Position numbers and translations under genes: made by a program. A model generated the notes under the pieces. It was not told the DNA's origin. It made no database searches and saw only the letters and a program-made list of their open reading frames with translations. A DNA stretch of 64,000 bases from Cunninghamia lanceolata (lineage: Eukaryota; Streptophyta; Pinopsida; Cupressales; Cupressaceae): NCBI GenBank assembly GCA_027924645.1, contig BSBN01001752.1, positions 13,100,001 through 13,164,000 on the forward strand. Direction: 5' to 3'. Below are positions 1 through 12,539 of this stretch, piece after piece (position 1 is the first letter of the stretch; every line of letters begins with the position of its first letter).

Positions 1-1
1 T

Positions 2-2647
2 ATGATAATTGGTTACAAAATCTATCACTCTAGTAGGGAAAATTCAGTACCGGGAACTGCAATCTACATAGCTTATCAAATGTTAAAGGAGAATGCAGAC
101 TATGACTTGTGTGAGCTTCTTGTAAACCAACTTTTTGAAAATCTGCAGAAGATTAAGAAGGACAAGAAAAACTCCTTCAAGTATGGCAATCTGATCCTTT
201 GTCTCTTCTTTTACTACATGAATGAGCTTCCCAGATCCAGTGGATGGATATGGCAGAATGACAGACCGGTTGCCATCCAAATCATAGACTATTTGCATGG
301 ACTTGGGGATGCTAAAGCAAGAAATACAGCTCTATGGGGATATTTCAAGAACTTCCAAAGCATGATGCATGCAAGAGAAAGAATACCCCAATCCCTTGTT
401 GAAAAGTACAAAGACATAGTATGCTTCATGGTAGAAACAGATCAGTGTCTAATGGAGGTAGTAGAACCAAGAACTGTATGGATCATGCCCATGGGGTATG
501 AAGTGGATGAACAAATAGTGGAGCTGCATGTTCAACACATGCTAAGTCAGCCCAAAGATCCAAAGGCAAAAAGGTTTGGAACCTTTGAGGAGCTGAGTGT
601 AAAGATACATGTAGAACTCAGGGAACCTGAGATAAAGAGGAAGGTGAGAAAAGAAGTAGAGCATATTGCTCAAGGCCTAGGCATCTCAAAAGAGGCACTT
701 GATGCCAGCCGGGAAAAGAGAAGAAAATCTGAGGAAGAAAAGAAAGAGGCAGAAAAGAAAAGCAAGAAAAGTGCTCCGGTGGAATCCTCAACCCGGACCA
801 GATCATCTAAAGGATCCACACCTATCAAAACCAAAAGCTCAAAACCGGAAGTCCAGGGATCCGGTAAGAGATCCAAGACAAAAGCCTCAAGAGCTTATCA
901 AAGCCAAAAGGATGAAGAAGAAACTGAGTCAGATGAGGGAGTGAAAGAAATAAAGAAATAGAAAAAGAAAGGATCCGGTAAACCCTCTTCTGGCCGAGAC
1001 AAGGAAGAAATGATAGAAGAATTTTCTGAAAAGCCCACCCTGTCTCTAGACAGTGTAGTCAAATCAGTCACTGTGGATGGGAACCTTCAACCGGTGGATG
1101 AATTCTATGATGACTATAATGAGGCAGATCAAAAGATCCTACAGGAAGCTATAATAAGGTACTTGAACATCTACAATAAAGCTTTTATTGAGATTATCTC
1201 TGAAATCCCAAAGAGCCTAGAGATGGAACTAGAAATAAGAAAGAACAATGCCATGGCAAAAGACCTTGAGATCAGGGAACAGATAGCTATTCAGCTATAT
1301 CCCTCAATTGATCACAAAACCATGAACATGGTATTCAAGGACTGCAAGGATGAATTCAGAAGCAAAGCAAGGATGAATCAGCTTATGCTTGGTGAGACAG
1401 ACAAAGTAGCCAAGGACACTGAAGAGATCCTCCGGAATACATACAAAAGGTTTAATATTCCTATTACAGAGGACTCAGGTGCAGAAACAGCTGCGGACTT
1501 GGAATCATCTGCTCCGGAAGAAGTGCCACCAGAACAGGCTAACATCTCTTCTCCGGCTTCTCCTACAGTCTCCGAATCCCAAGAAGAAGAAAAATTACAG
1601 GAGAAAGAAGCAGCAGAAAAAGAAAAAGAGGTTGATAGCACCAAGGATACAGAGAAAGAGAAGAATCCAACAGAGAAAACCACAACTGTAAGTGGTAAGA
1701 ATGTGGAAGGAGATAAGACTCCTAAGGACAAAACTGCAGAAGAAAGGAAACATTTGTCTCCGGCAAGAGACACTGCACAAACTGTTCAAAAGTTTCTAAG
1801 CCAAGAAACTTTAGAGATTGATGAATCGGAGCTTCTAAAAGGCCCATTCGACTTTGACTCTCTCTCTCCGGTACAGACAATGAAGATAGCTTCATTTGCA
1901 AATGCTAAGGCAAATGAAAAACTCCTAAAGTCTCATATGGAAGACTGTGAGTTGATAGAGGCTGCTTTTGGAGTGCTTGAAAAGATCATGCCATCAATCC
2001 AGATAGATCCAACAGCCTCCTCTTCCGGTAATCTCAAAACCTTAGTCAGCAGTGTTGATACACATTTTGATTCTCTAGAAAAATCAGCTAAAGAAAAGGT
2101 CCAGAAGGAATTTTTGGATAAAAGATTTTCAGAAGTATTAGGATTAATCTCTAACAATAGGAGAAATATGAGTATTGGAATAAAGAGCTTAGAAAATGCT
2201 CTTAAGGATGGCGGTGATATTTACAAATTTTGTATCTCCTGGTCAAAGGCAACAGTAGAAATAGATAAGAAAATAAAAGCGGAATAGGACAAACTACAAA
2301 GTTTGTCTCAAAGTTTTGATCCTCTCTCTTCCATAGTAAATCAAGAATGTCAAACTATTGCAATCACAAATGCAATAAAGAACTTTGAGAAGGAAAGGAA
2401 GAATATCACTAACCGGATGGGAGAACTTAGAAGGAGTATAATCCCTCAGTTAGAAACTATGCATGAGGCCATCAGTGATGCTCAAACTACCGCCTAAACA
2501 AATGATCCGACAGATCTCAAGAGGGCAGAAGCTTTTGCATTTTTGTTGAGTGGTCACATTTCAATTTTGGATAGAATGAAGCAAAGTTGGGCTACAGAAC
2601 TGATCCAACTGAAGACATCTTTTGCAGACATTCTTCAGTTCATGTGA
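2..2647 (+). pseudogene. Family Z ORF2 (large non-pol ORF), 882 codons visible, three stops
   Basis: One reading frame runs from the window edge to a stop at 2645-2647, broken only by stops near 959, 2285 and 2495 and with no frameshift. The N-terminal third is a folded-looking region rich in aromatic and leucine residues, with the block SFKYGNLILCLFFYYMNELP-like around residues 59-78. It is followed by a Lys/Glu-rich tail with Ser/Thr/Pro linkers, and then a helical C-terminal region. Copy 2 (47678-50888) aligns along its whole length and supplies the missing N terminus. I do not recognise a catalytic motif or membrane segment. Its role is unknown; the conservation of two diverged copies suggests it was a translated protein of the element. 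Confidence 0.75.
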
Positions 2648-2880
2648 GTATGTAAATATGCGGCTATGTATAGAAAATTTTTGAAAATTTTGGTGTGCGG
2701 ACCTCACCCTTTGCCATTGATGTCAAAGGGGGAGTGAGGAGCAGTGAAAAATGAGGAATCCAACTAAGGGGGAGTTCCGAAAATTGTATATAAAGATAGA
2801 GCATCAGCAAAGGGGGAGCATAGTGTAAACACTTAGTCATTTTTTCACTAAGTATTGCCATCAATGCCAAAGGGGGAGAT
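2648..2880 (+). other. 3' untranslated region with polypurine tract of Z copy 1
   Basis: No ORF. Three copies of an AAGGGGGAG-like purine tract occur (near 2727, 2766 and 2811) before the terminal AAAGGGGGAGA tract at about 2869-2879. That last tract directly abuts the LTR start TGTTGG and is the likely plus-strand primer. The equivalent stretch in copy 2 (50889-51140) has the same repeated tracts. Confidence 0.7.
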
Positions 2881-3973
2881 TGTTGGCAAGAGACACTATA
2901 TGGATTCATGGTTGTTGTCATTGATGGCAACAAAGGTCATCCCACATATCCACAAGTCATGGTGTGCCTCTACCGGAAGTCAGGATGAAGAACTGTTATG
3001 GTCCGGTGAACAAGAACAGAGCATGTGGCAAGGTCCGACAGATTGGTCCGGACCTCTCAGAGGAAGTGTCTTGGTGCAGTGCGGATTTGGGGAAGTCAAG
3101 AGGACTACCTTGAGTAGTATATTCCAAGGATTTAGCCTCTGGTGATGGACAAAGAAAAAGATATGAATAGCTGAGTACCGGATTCCTGAAAGACAATGAG
3201 AACAGAAGGAAGAACTGACTGACAAAGCATCAGAATCTTTTTCAGATATGTTACTGTTGATGGTAAAGGTTGTGAAGGCATGAATCATGTTTGGCCAACA
3301 TGACTAATGATATCTACAAGTATATGCTTGATCCGCATTGCTTGGTGAGCAAGGATTCAGCCAACAGAACAGAGCTTGTAAGAAACCAGACTGTTCCGGA
3401 TGCCGACTAGAAAGGTGATGAAATTACTTGTGCGGATATATATAGAGGATGGATTTAGCTGTGAAAGGTGGTATTGTGTGATAGTGTATGCGAATAAGTA
3501 TAGATCAGAGCAGAAGTAGTAAGAAAGATCCGGTATGTGAAAAGATAGCAGAATAAAGAATAGAGGAAAGATGAAGTGCAGCAGATCAGTGTACTGAGCC
3601 TAACCGGAACTGAACCCTAGCATATGTAGGTGCTTCCAATCAGTTCAAGTATTGTATAACATTCTTTGTAGACAGTGTGTCTCCTTGTAGGCAGTGGGCC
3701 TCTTTGTGAGCAGTGTGCTCGGGTAGTGAGCCCTAATTGGCATGTGCCATTTTGTAATTCCTTATTCTTCTAACAGAGAATAATCTTTGGGTTAATCACC
3801 CCGTGGTTTTCTCCCTTAATCGGGTTTCCACGTCAAAAATACTGTGTCATGTGTTTCTCATTTCATGATAATGTTTGTTTGTTTAACTCAATGCTGCTTT
3901 GCTTAATAAGAAAGTTCAAAAGAAGAAACAATTAGGATAACTGATTCACCCCCCCCCCTCTCAGTTATCAACA
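2881..3973 (+). repeat. 3' LTR of Z copy 1 (1093 bp)
   Basis: The LTR begins TGTTGGCAAG right after the polypurine tract and ends ATCAACA, so it has TG...CA ends. A TATA box (TATATATA, 3437-3444) marks the probable promoter. The 3' end carries a C run (about 3949-3958) before CTCTCAGTTATCAACA. It aligns with the LTRs at 44701-45787 and 51141-52227 and, inverted, with 32135-33237. Confidence 0.88.
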
Positions 3974-4069
3974 AGCTACCAGGTTTAGCACTAGGGCTTA
4001 TGAGACCACTATGCTTGCCTGTAGTCAACATTATGCGTTTAGCTAATGTTTGAAATTTTTTGTGCCAGG

Positions 4070-4462
4070 ATGGTATGTTTTAAGAAGACAACAAGAAAGT
4101 CTGTTAATTAGAGTCAACATTTCCTTAAAGCAAAAAGAGAATGTGAGGCTATTATCAAAACCTTTGAGGGAACCAATGATGAGAGTGACATTTGGTTAAG
4201 TGATACTGAAACTCTGGTGACTGCCTTAACTCGAATTAAGTGAGTAAGAAGGGAAGACAAAGAAAGAGTTAAGATCACTGCCAAAATTATAGAGTATATG
4301 TTAGATGAGGAAACAACTATGGTTAGGCAAGATCCCCGCATACCCTCAACTGTTGAGATTATAGAAGTTAGGTCTGATAGTGAGTCAGAGGGTTATATAC
4401 CTCGAGATTATGTATATGAAAATGAGTCTGAAGGATATACTCCTCTTGAGCATGACATTTGA
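4070..4462 (+). pseudogene. Leader ORF upstream of gag in chromovirus C1
   Basis: A 131-codon frame starts at ATG 4070 and ends at TGA 4460-4462, with one early TAG (codon 14) and one internal TGA. Its product is acidic and ends in a Ser/Glu/Tyr-rich part with two similar tyrosine-rich motifs (EGYIPRDY and EGYTPLEH). It ends about 170 bases before the gag ATG. I recognise no family. It may be a decayed accessory ORF or an N-terminal gag extension; coding potential is judged by eye only. Confidence 0.4.
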
Positions 4463-4633
4463 AGTCATTTCTTGTATAAAGAAGAATACTCTTTTCTTTT
4501 TAAAAGAAATAAATAAATAAAAGAGTTGTTTTTGTACCAAACTATTGTTTAAATTGAGTATTATGTTTAGATTTAATGGGTTACATTATAATCTTGAACT
4601 AATGGACAACTCAATATTCTCAGGTGTGAGGAA

Positions 4634-5800
4634 TTGATAAACATGGTGCGGACAAGAACTAATCAAGGAGAAAGTGAAGAGGAAAACCACCCGCCAAATA
4701 ATAAGCTAGACCAAATCATAACCATGCTAGAGGAAACCAAGAAAAGATTGGGTGATTTGGAAAAGAAGGTGGATGATAAAGGGAATACTGAGGGAGGAGG
4801 TGAAAACTCTCATGGTGAAAGTGGAGAAAATCATGAAGATCAAAGTAAGAGTACTGAACCTCATAAAGAGGCTAGGGATAGATTGACCTTGGAGATCTCA
4901 AATGATATGAAGAAGGTTGTTCCACCAAAATATAATGGGATAGAAACCGGAGATGTTGTAGAAGCTTGGTTAATAGAAATGGAAAAGTACTTCGAGATAA
5001 GAAATTACTTGGAGGTGACTAAGGTAGTATGGGGAGCATTCCAACTAGCAAGAGAAGCATCCACTTGGTGGATGAATAAACAGATGGAATTGAATTTGAG
5101 CTCTCTGAGGGTAACTTGGGATGAGTTCGTGGAACTCTTTTGTAAAAGATGGTTACCACAACTCTATTTTGATTAGAAACTAACTGATTTTTAGAATCTT
5201 CGACAAGGAGATATGATAGTGGTAGAATATGGAGAAAAATTCACTCGACTCCTAAAATATGTTCCACAGTATCAAAAGGATGAGAGATTTAGGATCAAAA
5301 AATTCATCATGGGCTTAAATACTCAAATTAGTGGTGAAGTGGATGTAAATGGTCCCACAACAATGGATCAAGTGTACGAGAAGGCGATCAAGCAAGAGCA
5401 AAAGTTGAAATCCATCTTGGCTTATCGTGATAGAAGTTGCACGAGGTTTAATGGAACTCCTAACAATCAACCCTACAAGAAAAGATATGAAAGGAGCTAC
5501 GATAACAAGAGAAAATATAAAGGACCTCAGAAGAGCAAAGGCAGATCTGGCAATGAGAAGAAGAATGGCAACTACAAAAGAAATGAGGATAACAATGGGA
5601 AGACTTCAGATAAAAAAGGACACATTGGAGGATGCTTTACTTGTGGGAGTGACCACTATGCAAATTGTTGCCCAACAAGAATCAAAATGGACAACAAAGA
5701 GGTATTGCCCTACCTACTCAACAAGAAGCATTCTAGCAAAGGATTCATGCATCTCTTGATAATCATCAAGTGGAGTATCAAATCACACCCATTGAGATGA
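4634..5800 (+). pseudogene. gag: gag of chromovirus C1 (capsid and nucleocapsid)
   Basis: The frame opens at ATG 4634 with a charged N terminus, then the retrotransposon Gag core (tryptophan-rich AWLIEMEKYF and ARTWW-like motifs, about residues 100-160). It continues after two stops (5174 and just beyond) through the second half of the core, then a Lys/Arg/Asn-rich stretch. A zinc knuckle CFTCGSDHYANCC (CX2CX3HX4C, about 5635) follows. The protein would form the particle and bind element RNA. The two stops indicate a dead copy; gag and protease are in different frames. Confidence 0.82.
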
Positions 5801-6144
5801 CAGGTACTTTGTTTGGAGTCCCTATATCTATTTTGATTGATACAGGAGCCACAAAAAATTTTGTTTCTTCAAGAATTTTGAATAAATTTTCTAGAAACGC
5901 TGGTTACATGTCCAAACCCTGGTTAGTAGAATATGCTAACCAATCTAAGGCTCAGGTAGAGCAATGTTTGTTTGAAGCTAAAGTTGACCTTCCTAGTTTC
6001 TCAACTAAAGTAAATCTGTATGTAGCTCCCTTAGGTTCCTATGTTGTGATCCTAGGAATGAATTGGTTATGGAAACATAGAGCTAAGGTTGATTGTTTCT
6101 CAAAAACAGTTGAATGCTTAGATGATTTGGGAAATTTGACCTAA
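5770..6144 (+). pseudogene. Aspartic protease of chromovirus C1
   Basis: The frame carries the retropepsin motif ILIDTGATKNFVSS (catalytic DTG near 5838) and downstream VVILGMNWL, the usual second conserved block. It overlaps the end of gag in another frame. After the stop at 6144 the same frame continues with linker-like sequence to about 6350, so the ORF once ran towards RT. It would process the Gag-Pol polyprotein. Confidence 0.8.
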
Positions 6145-6334
6145 TTCCAAGGGATTCAAAGAGAAGTTAAAATTAGAACTATCTCTGCCAAACAATTAAA
6201 AAGGGCCAGAAGGAAAGGTTGTCAGTTGTTTGTAGTTAAAATGGAAAAAGTGGAGGAAGGGGTAGAAAACCCTAGTTTATCTTTTGGGGAAAAGTATCCT
6301 TCTCTTAGGATGTGTTCTAGAAGAACTACTATGA

Positions 6335-7708
6335 TTGCCTCCCAAAAGGGTTTTTGATTTTTCTATTGGCATTAAACTAGGATCTGAGCCAATATCAAAA
6401 GTACCCTACCGTATGACAATAACGGAGTTAATGGAATTGAAAGCACAATTACAAGAATTGTTGGCAAAAGTTTTAATCAAACCTAGTGTTTCACCTTGGG
6501 GTGCTCCAGTTATTTTTGTTAAGAAGGATGGAACCCTTCATTTGTGTATAGATTATCATATGCTTAATAAAGCAACGGTAAAGAACAAATATCCTTTGCC
6601 ACGTATTGATGATCTTTTTGATCAAATGCATGAAGCTGTTGTGTTTTCAAACATTGATTTGCGATCAAGATATCATCAGTTAAGACTGAAAGATGAAGAT
6701 ATTCATAAGATATCTTTTAGAACTAGATATGGACATTATGAGTTTACTATGTTGCCATTTGGTTTGACAAATGCACCTACCGCATTCATGAATCTCATGA
6801 ATAGTATATTTAGAGATTATTTGGATAAATTTGTTTTAGTCTTTCTGGATGATATACTCATTTATTCTAAGAATGAGGAAGAACATCATCGGCACCTGCA
6901 AATAGTTCTGCAAAGGTTAAGAGAACATAAGTTATATGGGAACCTATCTAAATGCACATTCTTTCAGAAGGAGGTTCAATACCTAGGTCATATTATATCA
7001 GCTAATGGAATATCTGTTGATCCTGCAAAAATCACAACTATTCTGGATTGGCCTATACCAACAAATGTGCATGAGGTGCGTAGTTTCATGGGCCTAGCAG
7101 GGTATTATAGAAAGTTTGTTCTAAATCTTTCCAGCATTGCTAGTCCAATTACTTCCCTGCAGAGGAAAGGAAAGAGATTTGAATGGATAGACAAATGTCA
7201 GGAAGCATTTGATCTCTTAAAGGAAAAGTTAACTTCAGCTCCAATCTTGAATGTCCCTGACCTTGAAGTACAATTTGAGGTAATTATAGATGCCTCGGGA
7301 GAAGGATTAGGAGGAGTGCTTATGCAAGAAGGAAGAGTCATAGCATATGAGTCAAGGAAAATGAAATCCTATGAGAAAAATTGTGCACCACATGATCTGG
7401 AATTGGTAGAAGTAACTCATGCCTTACAAATGTGGAGACATTATTTGTTGGGAAAGACTTTTGAACTTAAATCAGACCATCAAAGTCTTAAGTATATTTT
7501 CTCACAACTGCATTTGAATGCTCGACAAAGGAGATGGTTAGAATTGATATCTGACTACGACTTTGAGATAAACTACATCAAAGGAAAAGAGAATAGAGTA
7601 GCTGATGCTTTGAGTTGTAGAAGACATATAGCTTCTATTATTTCTATTCATGGAAATTTTAAGGATTTGGTATTGCAAAGTTTGTCAGGGGATGAGTTTT
7701 ATGAGTAG
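6335..7708 (+). CDS. pol: Reverse transcriptase-RNase H of chromovirus C1, open frame
   Basis: A 457-residue open frame covers all RT blocks: the PYRMT entry, [14 protein letters not shown], the [15 protein letters not shown] block and catalytic FLDDILIYS. RNase H follows with [11 protein letters not shown] (first Asp), the Glu region [14 protein letters not shown] and NRVADALS (last Asp). All acidic catalytic residues I can locate are present. It lacks its own true start and is really the middle of a pol polyprotein in a different frame from protease and IN, so expression is doubtful. Confidence 0.88.
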   Translation: MPPKRVFDFSIGIKLGSEPISKVPYRMTITELMELKAQLQELLAKVLIKPSVSPWGAPVIFVKKDGTLHLCIDYHMLNKATVKNKYPLPRIDDLFDQMHEAVVFSNIDLRSRYHQLRLKDEDIHKISFRTRYGHYEFTMLPFGLTNAPTAFMNLMNSIFRDYLDKFVLVFLDDILIYSKNEEEHHRHLQIVLQRLREHKLYGNLSKCTFFQKEVQYLGHIISANGISVDPAKITTILDWPIPTNVHEVRSFMGLAGYYRKFVLNLSSIASPITSLQRKGKRFEWIDKCQEAFDLLKEKLTSAPILNVPDLEVQFEVIIDASGEGLGGVLMQEGRVIAYESRKMKSYEKNCAPHDLELVEVTHALQMWRHYLLGKTFELKSDHQSLKYIFSQLHLNARQRRWLELISDYDFEINYIKGKENRVADALSCRRHIASIISIHGNFKDLVLQSLSGDEFYE

Positions 7709-7734
7709 GTTAAGTAGGCTCTGAAAGATAATCC

Positions 7735-8918
7735 TAAAGATCCAAGATATGATGGTTTTTTTGTTTGAGTCAGATGGACTATTGAGGTATAAAGATAGAA
7801 TTTATGTACCTAATTCAGCTAGATTAAGGGATTTAGTATGGAAAGAAGTTCATACAATGCCATATTTAGGACATCCAGGAGTGACCAAACTTCTAGCGGA
7901 TGTTAAACCTATTTATTTCTAGAAAGGAATGAAGAATGATGCTACAAGATTTGTAGCAAGTTGTTTAGAATGCCAAAGGGTAAAAGCAGAGCATTATCAT
8001 CCCGCAGGATTGTTGTATCCACATGATGTGCCAGAGTGGAAATGACAAGCTATTAGCATGGACTTTGTTCATGGATTTCCTATGTCAAAGAATAGACATG
8101 ATGCCATTTTAGTGGTGGTTGATAAAATCACAAAAGTAGTACATTTCATACTAGGAAATTTAACTGATGGAGCACCTATGTTAGCTCGTAAATTTGTGCA
8201 AGAAGTATTTAGATTGCATGGCTTCCCTAAAAAGATTATCTCAGATAGAGATGCGTGTGTAATGTCAAGGTTTTGGCAAACTTTGTTTTCTATGGTAGGG
8301 ACTAAACTTAATGTGAGTACAACTTACCATCTCCAAACCAATGGGCAATCTGAGAGAGTTAAGCAAGTCTTGCAAGATTTGTTGTGTATGTATTGCATGG
8401 ATCAGCAATATAAGTGGGAAGAATACTTACCACTTGTGGAATTTGCTTACAATAATTCCTATCATTCCGTTATTAAGATGTCACCATTTGAAGCATTGTA
8501 TGGAAGAAGATGTCAAACTCCTATAAGCTAGGATAACCTAGAGGATAGGATTAGCATCAGACTAGAAATGCTAGCTAAAATGGAAGAGAAAGTTAAGCTA
8601 ATTAGAAAAAGATTGGCAGAAGCCAATGATAGGCAAAAGAGCTATGCAAATGCAAAACGTGTTCTAAGGCAATTTTCTGTTGGAGAAAAAGTTCTTTTGA
8701 GGGTTAAACCTCAGAAGAGTTCTATTAAGTTTAGGAAGTCTTCTAAGTTGGCCCCTCGATATGTGGGACCCTTTGAAATGCTTGAAGTAGTCAATCCGGT
8801 TGCCTATAGAGTTGCTCTACCACCAGCCTTATCTAGAATGCACAATGTTTTTCATGTGTCTTATTTGAAGAAATATATTGCAGGTAATAATCATATTTTG
8901 ACTTGGAATTCTTTATAG
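7735..8918 (+). pseudogene. Integrase of chromovirus C1
   Basis: One frame with several stops holds the H2C2 zinc domain (HTMPYLGH ... CLEC), the rve core with Asp in MDFVHG (8058), Asp in ISDRDA and Glu in NGQSERV. A GPY-type C-terminal region follows ([13 protein letters not shown]). The stops lie near 7918, 8042, 8529 and 8916. The product would have inserted the cDNA. The frame differs from RT, consistent with decay by an indel near 7710-7765. Confidence 0.82.
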
Positions 8919-9110
8919 ATGCAAGACCCAAGGGTGGTCATGATTGAGCCACTCAAGGTGTTAGAAATGCGCAAGCTCCACTTGCGTTACAGAGAGGTCT
9001 TGCAATGCAAGGTCCAATGGGACCAGTATGCTAAGGAAAATGCTACATGGGAGGATTACCATGAAATTTATCAAAAATTTCCTCATTTATTTAAAAATGT
9101 TACCAGTTAA
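8919..9110 (+). pseudogene. Chromodomain at the integrase C terminus
   Basis: The frame continues from the integrase after a TAG and encodes a chromodomain-like block: EPLKVLEMRKLHLR, then VLQCKVQWDQY, then ENATWEDYHEI and FPHLF. This is the usual C-terminal pattern of Tekay-type chromoviruses, which lacks the first aromatic-cage residue. Such domains direct integration to marked chromatin. It ends 75 bases before the LTR. Confidence 0.75.
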
Positions 9111-9184
9111 AACAATGAACTTGTTTTTAGTTACTTTTTAATACCTTATATCATCGAGGACGATGAGTCTTTAGGGGAAGGATA

Positions 9185-12100
9185 TGTTACATCGCCAATT
9201 TTTTTCTTTCTATACTTTTACTTTTTTACATGGACATAAGTAAATTTGTTGTGATGTTTAGATTAATGACAAAAAACATGGATTTTATTGAATGTCATTT
9301 ATTGAAATCATAGGAATGATTATGTTATTATCGATTTAATATATGTATTACGAGATTTGATTTATTAGTTGAATTAATTGAATAATGATGCACTAATCAC
9401 ATATTTTTTGGTGACAAGTGAAACAGGATTTCAGGTTATCAGATGACTCTCAGAGAAAAGAGAGAGAATCTTTCCAGGAGAGAAATATAGACCTCGGGTT
9501 ATGAGTGGTTTATTTTCCAAACTGAGTTATAAGTGTATAACGAAAATGTGAACCAATGTGTCGTAAGACGTAAGCCTTGTCTTGTCAGTTACTTCTGAAC
9601 TTAATCGACAGGTAGTCGATATTGTTTTCAAATCTTTCTAAGTCGTATTAAGTTGTCTTAGTCGTTAATAACATTAACAATGTCCTTTGAGTTTGATTTA
9701 TGACTATTTACGTTTAACATAAATATTACGACGTTATTGTCGTAAAATGGTTGTCATATTATTATTAAGTTACTTGACGTATTATAAATGATTCTTAACA
9801 TCAAGACAATATAGTCAAGTTAAGAATACGTGAATTATGTTGATGGATTGTGATGGGGAGACAAGCTCAACCCAATCACATTATCTGTATTTCCTTGTTT
9901 AAATATGATTATTGTATTGATTAAACTATAACTATATGTATTTTTTATGTAATCAAATATATACAAATGTCTGAACATAGTAAGAGGATAATACCTCTTA
10001 AATGCATCAAAGGTAGTGATGAAAACATAGGCTATTTATTAGTAAGCCTTCATTAGTGAAAGAAGTGGGTCGAATCACTCATAACATGATCATTAAAGAT
10101 CAGTTTTGTTTTTAAAAGAACATCAGCTTCATCCTAATGAGGATGACTATATAAGTTTAACCGCCCAACCAAATGAGCCTATAGGTGGCTATCTCTATCG
10201 ACATGTGTTCGTTTTGCTAAGAAATCAATTTATAGTTTGGACTGTCTCTTAAGATTGTTATTATGCAATCAATGTTGCAACTGATTTACAGTTATGAGAC
10301 GAATGGAGCACGACTCTATAGGAGTCATGCTCAGTCCGCTTTAATAAGAGGGAAATGACTCAACTTTGGGGGGTAGAAAATAAATAGATAGAAATGGAGT
10401 ACAAGATGAGAATGTTAAAGGAATAGAGTAAAAACAAAAATGCATTGTGGAATAGTGATCTAATTGGAGGTGTGAGGAAGTATGCTCAGATAAGGCGTCA
10501 GTCTGTGTAATATTTACATACCTTTGTCAATACAAGAAACCATTACTTTTAAGTATTCCTCAATCGATTATTTGATAACAATGAAGGAAATTGAATAGGA
10601 TATTTTATGAATTATATTATAGTCTTATGGCGACTGCATGTGTTCGTATGATTTATATTATGTCTATGACAGTTGATAATTAATAGACTCAACGAGGGAA
10701 GAGACACAATTATCTATTGAGAAAATTAAGTCACTCTATCTCTATTTGAATGAGAAATAGAATGCAACTATAGAGTCGACTATGGTAGTACTAGTGAGTA
10801 CATGATATAATTAATGAATTCAACCACTTAGATGTATGAGAAACTGTTATTATATCCAATGCTTGAAATGAAGAATAGAATGTTCTTCATGGTATAAAAT
10901 GGGTTAAGTTGTCATTTACATTGATAATAGATCATCCTTTGATTGAGTTGGTAAACAGTCAATAGAATGATGGTGAGTTAACAAAACAATAGGACTTTCA
11001 AGTATTATAGAGAAGAATGAACTTTGTTATTATACTATCAAATTGAGCCGTATAGTATTGAGATAATAGCGATTCAATATATTGTCTTGTTTAGACTATA
11101 TATATATATATATATATATAATGGAAATTGTTATCCATTCTTAGAAACTAGATTCATAGGAATCTTTTAGTAAAACTATTGTACACATCAAATGAGAATA
11201 ACTTAGAGTTACTATGGGAAATAAAATAAGGTTCTTATGAGAATCCGTTGATGTATATATTGTATTCATTATTCACGTTATTCTAGAGAAGATCCAATAC
11301 AATGGAATAGACTTATTCTACTAAGGGATGACCTTGTAGGAAAGGCATATTGGGTATGTTTTACTTTATTACATTAGTAAAGGTATTGGACAAGGGTTAA
11401 TATTATTTAAAAGAACTATAGTGTTCTTACTCTTTGGTTGAATTAGTCATAAGTCATTTATGAATCTAGGCTGCCTAGCAAAGAGATAAGGTTATATAGA
11501 ATTATTAAATTAGCCATGGGACAATTGGATAACCTAGAGCTGATTATGATCCAACTGTATAGTTTAGTCGTAAGGGACTTATTAAGGTCTAAAGATATTA
11601 TTATTATGACTCATGGATTAAACCATTACATGATTAGGAATTGGTATAAGAATAAAACTGTGAGAATATGGAAATATCCAAGTTGAGTAGGGGTGGGTGA
11701 ACACAATGCCTACATTCATTATGAACGATATTAATATTAAAAACTTTGGCCAAAGTAATGCATTTGTTTTCTGCATGCATTGTCAGTTCACTGTATTCGG
11801 ATTGCTCATCCTATCAGAAATCATACTTAGCTAGAGGGTATCTAGGGTTGTATGGTTGATAGAGTTGAGTAGAATACAACACTATGTACTTGGAAAAGAC
11901 AAATTACCAATGGTCACCTAAGGTCTATATTCCTCGTGAAGGATAGGGCCACTTCCTATGTGGAAGAAGTGTGGGAGACCGCCGGTCTGTGGATGGAGGT
12001 AAATCACTGGAAAGATTCTCTCTCTCCAAGCAGGAAACATGCCAGGACTTGTGATAAAGATGTCAGATATTTAGATGTAGTATTTATTCCAAATTTGTAT

Positions 12101-12308
12101 ATGTAATGGTTTTACATTTGTAAACATTGTAAATGAAAAGGCAATATGGGTTTATTGTATTTTGTAAAAAAAAGGAAATATTGAAATTGTAGCACTTGAT
12201 TATATGATGAATAAAAGATTTTTTTTTCTCTATTTCATTTTTACCTTGTTAAATTACTTTATGGTAAATTTTCTAGTTTTACTAGGTTTATAGAACATGG
12301 ATGTTACA
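9185..12308 (+). repeat. Probable 3' LTR of chromovirus C1 (about 3.1 kb)
   Basis: It begins TGTTACATCG after the purine-rich AGGGGAAGGATA and contains no ORF. Near its end are AATAAAAG (about 12210), a T run, and the terminus GATGTTACA at 12300-12308, giving nearly inverted TG...CA ends. A length of 3.1 kb fits Del/Tekay LTRs. With no 5' LTR in the window the end is an inference; the stretch could instead be a shorter LTR plus flanking sequence. Confidence 0.5.
11097..11120. repeat. TA dinucleotide microsatellite
   Basis: About twelve uninterrupted TA units lie inside the probable C1 LTR. Confidence 0.95.
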
Positions 12309-12539
12309 TTTCTTTTCATGTAAGGCCTAGGAGGGAACCTATTGTTATTATTGCAATTAGAAGCCATGCGTATAAGTTTTTAGATCAATGTGAAATCAGA
12401 TTTTAAAAGCTTTTCAAAAGTTATGCAAGAGACAAGTGCAAAACTACGTACGAAAATGACCTAAAATGCTTGATTTTTTCAACTTTTTTCTATGCAAATA
12501 AGTGAAAAAAGTAATATGTCTGATATCAGTCCAATAAAA

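Larger units (their letters stand above)
1..3973 (+). mobile_element. Non-autonomous LTR element, family Z, copy 1 (5' end outside window)
   Basis: This is the 3' part of an LTR element whose complete relative lies at 44701-52227. The order is a large ORF (ORF2), a short non-coding stretch with three purine tracts, a polypurine tract, and a 3' LTR. No protease, reverse transcriptase or integrase motif is visible, so the family must borrow pol in trans. It sits inside the leader of chromovirus C1, and the five bases after the LTR (AGCTA, 3974-3978) are the expected right target-site duplication, whose left partner is outside the window. The LTR clearly differs from those at 44701 and 51141, so this copy belongs to another subfamily. 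Confidence 0.85.
3974..12308 (+). mobile_element. Ty3/gypsy chromovirus C1 (Tekay/Del-like), 5' LTR outside window
   Basis: Gag, aspartic protease, reverse transcriptase-RNase H, integrase and a C-terminal chromodomain occur in that order on the plus strand, followed by a probable long LTR. The chromodomain identifies a chromovirus; the CX2CX3HX4C knuckle and very long LTR fit the Tekay/Del lineage. Gag and IN/chromodomain carry stops and the reading frame shifts twice, so the copy is dead, although RT/RNase H is open. The Z element at 1-3973 was inserted into its leader, so the 5' LTR and primer site lie left of the window. Confidence 0.85.

Noticed and set aside
1378..1773. 131-residue minus-strand ORF rich in Ser and Phe
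   Set aside because: Antisense shadow of the Glu/Lys-rich part of Z ORF2; the equivalent shadow appears opposite the same part of copy 2.
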